A DNA stretch of 64,000 nt. Origin: Pseudonocardia sp. DSM 110487 (GTDB lineage Bacteria; Actinomycetota; Actinomycetes; Mycobacteriales; Pseudonocardiaceae). Position numbers and translations under genes: made by a program. The stretch is taken from the NCBI RefSeq assembly GCF_019468565.1, contig NZ_CP080521.1, positions 1,178,001-1,242,000 of the forward strand. The letters run 5' to 3'. Below, one piece after another: positions 56,540-64,000 of the stretch; position 1 is the stretch's first letter, and each line of letters begins with the position of its first letter. The notes beneath the pieces were generated by a model. That model saw only the letters and a list, made by a program, of their open reading frames with translations, was not told where the DNA came from and ran no database searches.

Positions 56540-57997
56540 GTGAGCAGACGGGTTGTGGTGATCGGACACGGGATGGTCGGTGCCCGGTTCGCCGAGGAGG
56601 TGCGGCGCCGGGACCCCAACGGGAGGCTCGTGCGCCTGACCGTCGTCGGCGCGGAGCCTCGGCCCGCCTACAACCGGGTGCTGCTGTCCACTGTGCTGGG
56701 CGGAGGGCTGTCGGCGCAGGCGGTGCAGCTGCACCCGCCGGGCTGGGCCGCGCGGCACCGGGTGGACCTGCGCACCGGGGTCACGGTGAAGTCGATCGAT
56801 CGCGCGGAGCGGGTGGTGCACTGCTCGGACGGTGCGGTGGAGCGCTACGACGAGCTGGTGCTGGCCACCGGCAGCCGGGCGTGGCTGCCGCCGCTCGAAG
56901 GGCTCGCCGACAAGAACGTCGCCACCTTCCGCGACCTGGACGACTGCGAGCGGATCCTGAAGCTGGCCCGTCCCGGGGCGCGGTTCGCCGTGCTCGGCGG
57001 TGGGCTGCTCGGCTGCGAGGCCGCCCGTGGGCTGGCCGGGAGGGGTGTGCGGGTGACGCTCGTGCACCCGATGTCACACCTGATGGAACGCCAGCTCGAC
57101 AAGGGTGCGGGCGAGGTGCTGGCCGCGGCTATGACGCGCCTCGGCATCGACGTCCGGCTCGGCTTCCAGGCGACCGCGTGGGAACCCGAGGTCGGGGTGC
57201 GCAGCGCCGACGGCGACCTCCTCGCGGCCGACGCACTGGTCGTCGCGGCAGGCGTGCGGGCCGAAACCGGCCTCGCCGCCGACGCCGGGATCGCGGTCGA
57301 CCGCGGCGTGCTCGTCGACGACCGCCTCGCCACGTCGGACGGGCGGGTGCACGCCATCGGCGACTGCGCTCAGCACCCGGGCACGCCCGCGGGCCTCGTG
57401 CAGCCGGGGTGGGAGCAGGCCGCGGTGCTCGCCGACCTCATCACGGGCACCGATCCGGCCGCCAGCTACGGCGGCACCCGCGCCGTCACCCGGCTCAAGG
57501 CGCGCGACGTGGACCTCGCCACGGTCGGCGACCCCGCGGTGCTGGCCGAGTCCGGCGCCGAGGTGCTGCGCTTCGCCGACCCTTCGGGTGGCCGGTACGC
57601 CACCCTCGCGCTGCGCGGCGACCGCGTGGTCGGCGGCGCCATGATCGGGCTGCCGGAGGCGGCCGCCTCCATGATCCAGTACTACGACACGGGACAGCCT
57701 GCGCCCACCGACCGGCTGGGGCTGCTGTTCGGCCGCGCACTTCCCGGAGCGCCCGAGACGTCCGACCCGGGCCGGCTGCCCGCGTCCGCGGTCGTCTGCC
57801 GCTGCAACACCGTCACGAAGGGCGCGCTCGTCGCCGCGTGGCGGGACGGCCACACCGACGTCGCAGCCATGAGCCGCGCCACCCGCGCCGGCACCGGCTG
57901 CGGCAGCTGCGGTGACGCCGTGCGCGGCATCTGCGCATGGCTCGCCGAGAGCGACCCCCCGACGCTGACCCCCGTCCCCGAGGAGGGAGCCGCGTGA
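56540..57997 (+). CDS. nasC: FAD/NAD(P)-dependent oxidoreductase with BFD-like Fe-S domain (nitrate reductase electron transfer)
   Basis: 485 residues, GTG start. FAD motif VVVIGHGMVGARFAEE, second dinucleotide motif FAVLGGGLLGCEAARGLAGRGV, VHAIGDCAQHPG (FAD), and a C-terminal [2Fe-2S] BFD-like domain VCRCNTVTKG...GTGCGSCGD. The protein resembles the N-terminal half of NirB/NasB, and probably passes NADH electrons to the nitrate reductase, which lacks its own BFD domain. The gene overlaps nirB by 4 bp (GTGA). The symbol is by analogy and uncertain. Confidence 0.85.
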   Translation: MSRRVVVIGHGMVGARFAEEVRRRDPNGRLVRLTVVGAEPRPAYNRVLLSTVLGGGLSAQAVQLHPPGWAARHRVDLRTGVTVKSIDRAERVVHCSDGAVERYDELVLATGSRAWLPPLEGLADKNVATFRDLDDCERILKLARPGARFAVLGGGLLGCEAARGLAGRGVRVTLVHPMSHLMERQLDKGAGEVLAAAMTRLGIDVRLGFQATAWEPEVGVRSADGDLLAADALVVAAGVRAETGLAADAGIAVDRGVLVDDRLATSDGRVHAIGDCAQHPGTPAGLVQPGWEQAAVLADLITGTDPAASYGGTRAVTRLKARDVDLATVGDPAVLAESGAEVLRFADPSGGRYATLALRGDRVVGGAMIGLPEAAASMIQYYDTGQPAPTDRLGLLFGRALPGAPETSDPGRLPASAVVCRCNTVTKGALVAAWRDGHTDVAAMSRATRAGTGCGSCGDAVRGICAWLAESDPPTLTPVPEEGAA

Positions 57998-60498
57998 AGG
58001 AACTCGTCGTAGTCGGTAACGGCATGGTCGGGCACCGACTGGTGCAGGCCATGCGCGACCGCGATACCGCAGGCGCATGGCGGATCACGGTGCTGGGGCA
58101 GGAGACCCGCCCGGCCTACGACCGTGTCGCCCTCTCGTCGTACGTCGACGGCAAGACCGCCGAGGAGCTGACTCTCCCCGAGGTGGCAGACCCGCTGGTG
58201 CGGCTGCACCTGGGCGACGCCGCGGTGAAGCTCGACCGGGACGCCCGCGTGGTGCACACCGAGTCCGGGCGCGAGCTGCCCTACGACGCGCTCGTGCTCG
58301 CCACCGGGTCGGTGCCGTTCGTGCCTCCGGTTCCGGGACGCGATCTCCCCGGCTGCTTCGTCTACCGCACCCTCGACGACCTCGACGCGATCATGGCGGC
58401 CGCCGAGCGCGCGGTTGCCGGACCGGGACCGGGCCGACGCTCGGCCGTGGTGGTCGGTGGTGGGCTGCTCGGGCTGGAGGCCGCGCGGGCCCTGCGGCTG
58501 CTCGGCCTGTCCCCGCAGGTCGTCGAGATCGCGCCGAGACTCATGCCGGTGCAGGTCGACGAGGGCGGCGGCGCGGTGCTGCGGCGGCTCGTCGAGACCG
58601 AGGACCTGCAGGTGCGCTGCGGGGTCTCCGTCAACGGGATCAGCGAGGACCGCGGCCGACTGATCGCGTCGCTTTCCGACGGTATCGAGCTGGACGCGGA
58701 CCTCGTCGTCTTCTCCGCCGGCATCCGCCCCGCCGATGGGCTTGCCCGCGAGGCCGGGCTGCCGGTCGGGGAGCGCGGCGGTGTGCTCGTCAACACATCG
58801 TGCCGCACGCCCGACCCGCACATCTGGGCCGTCGGCGAGGTGGCCGCGCTGGAGGGCCGCACCTACGGTCTGGTCGCTCCCGGGTACGCGATGGCCGAGG
58901 TGGTGGCCGACCGGCTGCTCGGCGGCGAGGCCACGATGACGCCCGCCGAGCTGGACATGTCGACGCAGCTGAAGATGCTCGGCGTCGACGTCGCGAGCTT
59001 CGGTGACGCACTGGCCCGCACGGCGGGCGCACTGGAGGTCATCGTCAACGACCCGGTCGCGGGCACCTACGCCAAGCTCGTCGTGAGCGACGACGCGAAG
59101 ACGCTGCTCGGCGGCGTGCTCGTCGGCGACGCCTCCAAGTACGCGACGCTGCGGCCCCTCGTCGGGTCGCCGCTGCCGGCCGATCCGGTCGCGATGATCG
59201 CGCCGGGCGGGGTGGAGCTCGGTGCCGATGCCCTCCCCGATTCCGCGCAGGTCTGCTCCTGCAACGCGGTCACGAAGGGCGCGATCTGTTCCGCGATCGC
59301 GGACGGCGCGCACGACGTGCCGGGCATCAAGGCGTGTACCCGGGCCGGGACCAGCTGCGGATCCTGCGTGCCGATGCTGAAGAAGCTGCTGGAGCAGTCG
59401 GGCGTCGAGGTCTCGAAGGCACTGTGCGAGCACTTCTCGGTGTCCCGCGCCGAACTGTTCGAGATCGTGGCGAGCACCGGGGTACGCACGTTCTCCGAGA
59501 TCATCGCCCGGCACGGCACCGGCCGCGGCTGCGACATCTGCAAGCCGGCGGTGGCCTCGATCCTCGCCTCGCTCGGCACGGGGCACGTGCTGTCCGGCGA
59601 GCAGGCCGCGTTGCAGGACACCAACGACCACTTCCTGGCCAACCTGCAGCGCAACGGTACGTACTCGGTCGTCCCGCGCATCCCGGGCGGCGAGATCACC
59701 CCGGAGGGGTTGATCGTGATCGGCCAGGTGGCCCGGGACTTCGGGCTCTACACGAAGATCACCGGTGGCCAGCGGATCGACATGTTCGGCGCCCGCGTCG
59801 AGCAACTGCCGGCGATCTGGCGACGCCTCGTCGACGCCGGCTTCGAGTCCGGCCACGCGTACGGCAAGGCGCTGCGCACCGTGAAGTCCTGCGTGGGCAC
59901 CACGTGGTGCCGCTACGGCCAGCAGGACTCGGTGGGCCTCGCCGTCGCCCTCGAGCTGCGCTACCGCGGCCTGCGCTCACCCCACAAGGTCAAGGCCGGG
60001 GTGTCGGGCTGCGCGCGCGAGTGCGCGGAGGCCCGGTCCAAGGACTTCGGGGTGATCGCCACCGAGACCGGCTGGAACCTCTACGTCGGCGGCAACGGCG
60101 GCTTCACGCCGCGCCACGCCGAGCTGATCGCCTCCGACGTCGACACCGACACCCTGATCGCGCTGATCGACCGGTTCCTCATGTTCTACATCCGTACCGC
60201 CGACCGGCTGCAGCGCACCGCGTCGTGGGTGGAGGCGATGGACGGCGGGCTCGACCACCTGCGCGCCGTGATCGTCGACGACTCGCTCGGTATCTGCGCC
60301 GACCTCGAGGCTGCGATGGAGAAGCACGTCGCGGGGTACGCCGACGAGTGGCGTGGGGTGCTGGATGACCCGGAGAAACTGGAGCGGTTCGTGTCGTTCG
60401 TGAACGCTCCGGAGACGCCGGATCCGACGATCTCGTTCGTGAGCGAGCGGGGCCAGCCGGTCCCCGTCACGCTCGGACTTCCGGGGGTGCGTGCATGA
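57994..60498 (+). CDS. nirB: Nitrite reductase (NADH) large subunit NirB
   Basis: 834 residues from the GTG at 57994 (AGGAGG upstream). Two Rossmann motifs for FAD and NADH, BFD [2Fe-2S] domain (CSCNAVTKGA...GTSCGSC), a further Cys pair GRGCDICKP, then sulfite/nitrite reductase half-domains with siroheme-[4Fe-4S] ligands C633, C639, C673 and C677 (CVGTTWC...GCAREC). Reduces nitrite to ammonium with NADH in the cytosol. Needs siroheme, supplied in part by the chelatase at 62050. Adjacent to nirD with a 4-bp overlap. Confidence 0.97.
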   Translation: MKELVVVGNGMVGHRLVQAMRDRDTAGAWRITVLGQETRPAYDRVALSSYVDGKTAEELTLPEVADPLVRLHLGDAAVKLDRDARVVHTESGRELPYDALVLATGSVPFVPPVPGRDLPGCFVYRTLDDLDAIMAAAERAVAGPGPGRRSAVVVGGGLLGLEAARALRLLGLSPQVVEIAPRLMPVQVDEGGGAVLRRLVETEDLQVRCGVSVNGISEDRGRLIASLSDGIELDADLVVFSAGIRPADGLAREAGLPVGERGGVLVNTSCRTPDPHIWAVGEVAALEGRTYGLVAPGYAMAEVVADRLLGGEATMTPAELDMSTQLKMLGVDVASFGDALARTAGALEVIVNDPVAGTYAKLVVSDDAKTLLGGVLVGDASKYATLRPLVGSPLPADPVAMIAPGGVELGADALPDSAQVCSCNAVTKGAICSAIADGAHDVPGIKACTRAGTSCGSCVPMLKKLLEQSGVEVSKALCEHFSVSRAELFEIVASTGVRTFSEIIARHGTGRGCDICKPAVASILASLGTGHVLSGEQAALQDTNDHFLANLQRNGTYSVVPRIPGGEITPEGLIVIGQVARDFGLYTKITGGQRIDMFGARVEQLPAIWRRLVDAGFESGHAYGKALRTVKSCVGTTWCRYGQQDSVGLAVALELRYRGLRSPHKVKAGVSGCARECAEARSKDFGVIATETGWNLYVGGNGGFTPRHAELIASDVDTDTLIALIDRFLMFYIRTADRLQRTASWVEAMDGGLDHLRAVIVDDSLGICADLEAAMEKHVAGYADEWRGVLDDPEKLERFVSFVNAPETPDPTISFVSERGQPVPVTLGLPGVRA

Positions 60499-60866
60499 CC
60501 GCCGAAACGATTGACCCAGCAATGGTCGACGTCCGCTGGGAGACAGTCTGTCTACTGGAACGGTTGTTCCCCGAGCGCGGGGCCGCCGCACTGCTCGCGG
60601 CCGGTGGCGAGCCCGTGCAGGTCGCGCTGTTCCGCATGGCCGATGACACGGTCTACGCGATCGGCAACGTCGACCCGTTCTCCGGGGCGGCGGTGCTCTC
60701 CCGCGGGATCGTCGGCGACCGCGGTGGCGTGCCCATCGTGGCCTCCCCCGTGTTCAAGCAGGCGTTCAGCCTGATCACCGGGCAGTGCCTGGACGACCCG
60801 GACGTCCGGGTGCCGGTGTACCCGGTGCGGGTCGCCGACGGTTGGCTGCAGGTCGGGCTACCGTGA
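60495..60866 (+). CDS. nirD: Nitrite reductase small subunit NirD
   Basis: 123 residues, overlapping nirB by 4 bp. Rieske-like fold of NirD type: WETVCLLERLFPERGAAALLAAGGEPVQVALFRMADDTVYAIGNVDPFSGAAVLSRGIVGDRGGVPIVASPVFKQAFSL. As in other NirD proteins the Cys/His cluster ligands are missing, so it is a structural subunit. Confidence 0.95.
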   Translation: MTAETIDPAMVDVRWETVCLLERLFPERGAAALLAAGGEPVQVALFRMADDTVYAIGNVDPFSGAAVLSRGIVGDRGGVPIVASPVFKQAFSLITGQCLDDPDVRVPVYPVRVADGWLQVGLP

Positions 60867-62053
60867 CCGCTGCCATGACCACCCCAGCCACCACCGCCGC
60901 CGCGGTGCCGCCGCTGGCCGGGTTCACCGTCGGCGTCACCGCGGCCCGCAGGGCCGAGGAGCTCGGCACGATGCTGGAGCGGCGCGGTGCCGTCGTGCAG
61001 CAGGGTGCCGCGCTGCGGATCGTCCCCGTCGCCGACGACACCGAGCTCGCCGACGCCACGCGCGGGCTCATCGCCCGCCCGCCCGATGTCACCGTCGCCA
61101 CCACCGGGATCGGGTTCCGCGGGTGGGTCGAGGCCGCCGACGGCTGGGGCATCGCCGAGGACCTGCTCGACGCGCTCGGCTCCGGCAAGCTGCTGGCGCG
61201 GGGCCCGAAGGCCCGCGGCGCGATCCGGGCGTCCGGGCTCGTCGACGCGTGGTCGCCGCCGTCCGAATCGTCCGCCGAGGTGCTCGACCACCTCCTCGAC
61301 ATGGGGGTCGACGGCCTCCGCATCGCCGTGCAGCTGCACGGCGAGCCCCTGCCCGACGTGGTCGACGCGCTGACGATGGCCGGTGCCGAGGTGGTCGAGG
61401 TGCCGGTGTACCGCTGGCTGCCGCCCGCCGACCTCGGCCCGCTCGACCGGCTGATCGACACCGTCCTCTGCGGCGGGATCGACGTGCTCGCCTTCACCAG
61501 CGCGCCCGCCGCGGCGAGCCTGCTGGCCCGAGCCGACGAGCGCGGCGTCCGCGGCCCGCTGCTGGACGCGCTGCGGGGACCGGTGCTCGCGCTGTGCGTC
61601 GGCCCGGTCACCGCGGCCCCGCTCGAAGCCGTGGACGTCCCGACCGTGCAGCCGAACCGCTCCCGGCTGGGCGCGATGGTGCGGCAGCTGGAGGCCGAGC
61701 TGCCGGCACGGGCTCGCAGACTGCCGGTCGCGGGGCACGTGCTGGAGCTTCGCGGGCACGCCGTGCTCGTCGACGGTGAGCTGCGCACGGTTCCACCGGC
61801 CGGGATGGCACTGCTGCGGGCGCTGGCCCGCCGTGCCGGCCGGGTCATCTCGCGCGCCGAGCTGTTGAAGGCCCTGCCAGGGGGCAGCGGTGACGAGCAC
61901 GCGGTCGAGACCGCGATGGCCCGGCTGCGCAGTGCGCTCGGGCGGCCGAAGCTCGTGCAGACCGTCGTCAAGCGCGGCTACCGGCTGGCCCTCGACCCCG
62001 GCGCTGGTCCGGGCTCCGTGGGTGGCCACTGCGTGCACGGGTCGGTGCGGTGA
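60863..62053 (+). CDS. Uroporphyrinogen-III synthase-like / winged-helix transcriptional regulator fusion
   Basis: 396 residues from the GTG at 60863 (overlaps nirD stop); an ATG at 60875 is possible. Residues ~20-270 are HemD-like (LAGFTVGVTAARRAEELGTMLERRGA, VLAFTSAPAAASLLARA). Residues ~295-385 form an OmpR-type effector domain (LELRGHAVLVDGELRTVPPAGMALLRALARRAGRVISRAELLKALPGG to VETAMARLRSALGRPKLVQTVVKRGYRLAL). The same fusion (Rv0260c) lies beside a chelatase in M. tuberculosis. It may sense tetrapyrrole precursors and set nitrite-reductase or siroheme expression. Confidence 0.9.
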   Translation: MTAAMTTPATTAAAVPPLAGFTVGVTAARRAEELGTMLERRGAVVQQGAALRIVPVADDTELADATRGLIARPPDVTVATTGIGFRGWVEAADGWGIAEDLLDALGSGKLLARGPKARGAIRASGLVDAWSPPSESSAEVLDHLLDMGVDGLRIAVQLHGEPLPDVVDALTMAGAEVVEVPVYRWLPPADLGPLDRLIDTVLCGGIDVLAFTSAPAAASLLARADERGVRGPLLDALRGPVLALCVGPVTAAPLEAVDVPTVQPNRSRLGAMVRQLEAELPARARRLPVAGHVLELRGHAVLVDGELRTVPPAGMALLRALARRAGRVISRAELLKALPGGSGDEHAVETAMARLRSALGRPKLVQTVVKRGYRLALDPGAGPGSVGGHCVHGSVR

Positions 62054-62730
62054 ACCTGCTGCTGATCGCGCACGGCACGCGGGACCCGGCGGGAGCTGTG
62101 GTCACCGAGCGGGTGGCCGAGCGTGCCCGCCTGCGCTTCGGCGTGCCGGTGCACGCCTGCTACGCCGACGTCCGCGGGCCCACCCCGGCCGACGTGCTCG
62201 GCGAGATCGACGGCCCGACCGTCGCAGTGCCCGCGTTCCTCGCGGCCGGCTACCACGTCCGTGCGGACGTGCCCGAGCAGCTGCGGGCCACCGGCCGTTC
62301 CGACGTCGTGCTCGCGGAGGCGTTCGGCCCCGACCCCGTGCTCGTCGCGGCCGCGGCAGATCGCCTCACCGAGGCAGGCGCCCGGCCCGACGACGCGGTG
62401 GTGCTCGCGGTCGCCGCGTCGAGCGACCCGCATGCGCAGGCCGACGGGGCCCGCGCAGCTCGGCGGCTCGGACGGCTGCTCGGCAGGCCCGTCACGCTGG
62501 CGCCCATCGTGCTGGGTGACCAGCCGGGCGTGGCCGAGGTCGTGGCGAGGCTGCGCGCCGACGGCGCGAACCGGGTGGCCGTGGCGTCGTGGCTGCTCGC
62601 GCCGGGCCTGTTCCAGCGCAACCTGGATCGCTGCGGCGCCGACGTGGTGGGTGCCCCGCTGTCCGACCACGAGGCGGTCCTGGACGTGCTGGCGTCCCGC
62701 TACGGACCGGCCGCCCAACTGGCCGCCTGA
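62050..62730 (+). CDS. Sirohydrochlorin chelatase (CbiX/SirB type)
   Basis: 226 residues, overlaps the previous gene by 4 bp. LLIAHGTRDPAG at the N-terminus carries the metal-binding His of CbiX-type chelatases, and a second His occurs in AAGYHVRADVPEQL; two similar halves. Inserts Fe2+ (siroheme) or Co2+ into sirohydrochlorin. Last gene of the nitrate/nitrite cluster, so iron insertion for NirB siroheme is the natural role. Confidence 0.9.
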   Translation: MNLLLIAHGTRDPAGAVVTERVAERARLRFGVPVHACYADVRGPTPADVLGEIDGPTVAVPAFLAAGYHVRADVPEQLRATGRSDVVLAEAFGPDPVLVAAAADRLTEAGARPDDAVVLAVAASSDPHAQADGARAARRLGRLLGRPVTLAPIVLGDQPGVAEVVARLRADGANRVAVASWLLAPGLFQRNLDRCGADVVGAPLSDHEAVLDVLASRYGPAAQLAA

Positions 62731-62736
62731 GGCGCC

Positions 62737-63009
62737 TCACCGCCGTTTGGGGAGGCGGCCGTCCACCATCAGGATCCCCTCCGCCCGCAGGCGGGCGCTC
62801 TGTTCCTCTGCGATGTGCGGGGCGCAGGTGCCGTCGGCGCGCAGGACCCGGTGCCATGGCAGGTCGTCGCCGTCCTCGGAGAGGATCCGGCCCACCAGCC
62901 GGGCCGAGCGCAGGCCGACGCGCTCGGCGATCTCGCCGTAGCTCGCGGTCTCACCCGGCGGGATCGCCCGTACCGCCTCCCGCACCCGCTCCACGGTCTC
63001 CTCGTCCAC
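62737..63009 (-). CDS. Alkyltransferase-like protein (ATL, MGMT family)
   Basis: 90 residues. IPPGETASYGEIAERVGLRSARLVGRILSEDGDDLPWHRVLRADG is the DNA-binding domain of O6-alkylguanine transferases, but the reactive Cys of PCHRV is Trp (PWHRV), the hallmark of ATL proteins. They bind O6-alkylguanine and pass the lesion to nucleotide excision repair. Convergent with the chelatase gene, 6 bp apart. Confidence 0.9.
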   Translation of the reverse strand: MDEETVERVREAVRAIPPGETASYGEIAERVGLRSARLVGRILSEDGDDLPWHRVLRADGTCAPHIAEEQSARLRAEGILMVDGRLPKRR

Positions 63010-63040
63010 GTGGTCAGCCTGCCATCTCAGCCGCCAATGG

Positions 63041-63232
63041 CCCGCCTCTCCGCCGGGCCTTCGGTGGCGCCGCGCATCGTGCGGGGCTGCTCCTCACGCC
63101 TCAAGGGCGCCTCCGGCGTCGCTTCGCGATCGCTTCGCGACCCTTGATGCGATGAAGGAGCGGGGCCTCCGCTCCTCGTGATCCCCGGTTCATGCTCGGG
63201 GTTGCTCACACCATCGATTCGAGGAGGCCCCT
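63041..63232 (+). ncRNA. Candidate IS110 left end with bridge RNA
   Basis: The 190 bp before the transposase gene are non-coding and strongly structured: TCAAGGG/CCCTTGA (about 63102-63149) enclosing a TCGCTTCGCGA repeat, GGAGCGG/CCGCTCC (about 63157-63176), and CCCCG/CGGGG (about 63183-63201). IS110-group elements encode their bridge RNA in the non-coding left end upstream of the recombinase, and the length and folding fit. Element boundary is not determined. Confidence 0.4.
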
Positions 63233-64000
63233 GTGAGCGCATCGTACGAGGGCACGCAGGTCGTGGGAATCGACCTGCACCGGCGCCGGTCGGTGTTGGT
63301 GCGGATGACCGAGACCGGGGAGCGGTTGGAGACGGTGCGGATCTCCAACGACCCGCAGTATCTGCGGCAGGTGATGGCCCGGGCTGGGGAGGCCCCGGAG
63401 GTGGTGTTGGAGGCGGCGTATGGCTGGTATTGGGCCGCGGACACGCTGGCCGAGCTGGGCGCGCATGTGCATTTGGCGCACCCGCTGGGGGTGAAGATGT
63501 TCTCCTACCGGCGGGTGAAGAACGACGAGCTCGACGCCGGCGATTTGGCGGATCTGCTGCGGATGGGTCGGCTGCCCGAGGCGTGGATCGCCCCGCCGGC
63601 CACCCGGGAGTTGCGCGGCTGGGTGCGGCTTCGGGCCAAGCTGGTCGGGCTGCGCTCCAGCCTGAAATGTCAGGTGCATGCGGTGCTGGCCGGGGCCGGG
63701 GTGCAGGTGGGGATGAGTGATCTGTTCAGCCCGGGCGGGCAGCACCTGCTGACCGGCACTGGGTTGTCGGCCGAATCACGGGTTCGGATCGACTCCGCGC
63801 TGCGGCTGATCGAGCACTTGGACGTGGAGATCGAGGCGTTCACCAAGCTGATCGGCGGTCGGTTGCGCAAGCATCCCGGCTATCGGGCGATCCAACAGAT
63901 CCCCGGGGTCGGGCCCATCCTGGCCGCGGTGTTCGTGGCCGAGATCGGCGACATCACCCGGTTCCCCGGGCCGGCCCAGTTGGCCAGTTGGGCCGGGCTG
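63233..64000 (+). mobile_element. IS110-family transposase (recombinase), 3' end outside window
   Basis: Open from the GTG at 63233 (GAGGAGG site) to the right edge; 256 codons seen. N-terminal DEDD RuvC-like domain: D14 in VVGIDLH, E60 in VVLEAAYG, and D101/D104 in NDELDAGDLADLL, spaced as in Piv/IS110 recombinases. C-terminal Transposase_20 region begins with IPGVGPILAAVFVAEIGDITRFPG. The catalytic Ser-containing end lies beyond the window. Codons such as TTG and TAT are more frequent than in neighbours, fitting a mobile origin. Confidence 0.92.

Noticed and set aside
1..64000. tRNA, rRNA and CRISPR arrays
   Set aside because: No cloverleaf-like segments with GTTCGA-type T loops, no rRNA signatures and no regularly spaced repeat-spacer pattern were seen. 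Tandem repeats at 49489-49911 and 52695-52754 are direct duplications without spacers.

Overview
The window is about 72% G+C by eye, uses GTG starts freely and overlaps genes by 4 bases (GTGA/ATGA), which points to a high-GC actinomycete. Several blocks keep the gene order of mycobacteria: mrp, MgtE-N/CBS protein, stress protein, lpqY-sugABC and corA resemble Mycobacterium tuberculosis Rv1229c-Rv1239c; the PQQ-propeller protein, rhlE helicase, ferritin-like protein, DUF3107 protein, fasR, moeZ and a TIGR02569 protein resemble Rv3212-Rv3205c; the nitrite/siroheme genes resemble the Rv0252-Rv0261 region. The overall style suggests Pseudonocardiaceae, probably Pseudonocardia. This is inference from remembered gene order; no database was searched.

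Layout. 1-4.4 kb: end of a metallo-beta-lactamase-fold gene, mrp, a MarR regulator, DUF1003 and MgtE-N/CBS proteins. 4.5-12.9 kb: a CoA-ester lyase and an acyl-CoA dehydrogenase separated by a three-gene, translationally coupled polysaccharide operon (membrane glycosyltransferase with a degenerate GGDEF-like domain, membrane O-acyltransferase, membrane-anchored GH2 hydrolase). 13-18 kb: stress protein and a complete lpqY-sugABC-type sugar ABC transporter. 18-31.6 kb: mixed genes including a ParB-like protein, a methyltransferase, an EamA exporter behind a possible attenuator, a Rieske protein, CorA behind a possible Mg2+ riboswitch, a MaoC hydratase, three small regulator/transporter modules, a PHP phosphoesterase and a PD-(D/E)XK nuclease. 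31.5-36.7 kb: MpaB-type oxygenase, PQQ-propeller protein, RhlE, ferritin-like and DUF3107 genes.

36.8-45.3 kb looks like an accessory insertion in the rhlE-fasR neighbourhood: a TetR/SDR/AurF-diiron/CPBP-protease/hydrolase set, two tiny genes, an orphan pair of ClpP peptidases, then fasR and a P-type-ATPase-like pseudoenzyme that has lost its phosphorylated Asp. 45.4-52.7 kb: hydrolase, moeZ, a very large acidic low-complexity membrane protein with an N-terminal Cys/His motif, and a TIGR02569 protein. 52.8-62.7 kb is one nitrate assimilation unit: narK, assimilatory nitrate reductase, FAD/Fe-S electron-transfer protein, nirB, nirD, a HemD-like/winged-helix regulator and a sirohydrochlorin chelatase, with GlnR-like boxes before narK and before the FAD gene. 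The window ends with an alkyltransferase-like protein and an IS110-family transposase cut by the right edge, preceded by a structured leader that could encode a bridge RNA.

The most unusual material is a family of about 165-bp full-length palindromes (three copies, each touching or next to a stop codon) whose terminal arms changed together in one copy; the GGDEF-like/glycosyltransferase fusion; the pseudo-P-type ATPase; the giant acidic protein with an internal 240-bp duplication; a cassette insertion marked by a duplicated start of the downstream gene; and the candidate IS110 bridge RNA.
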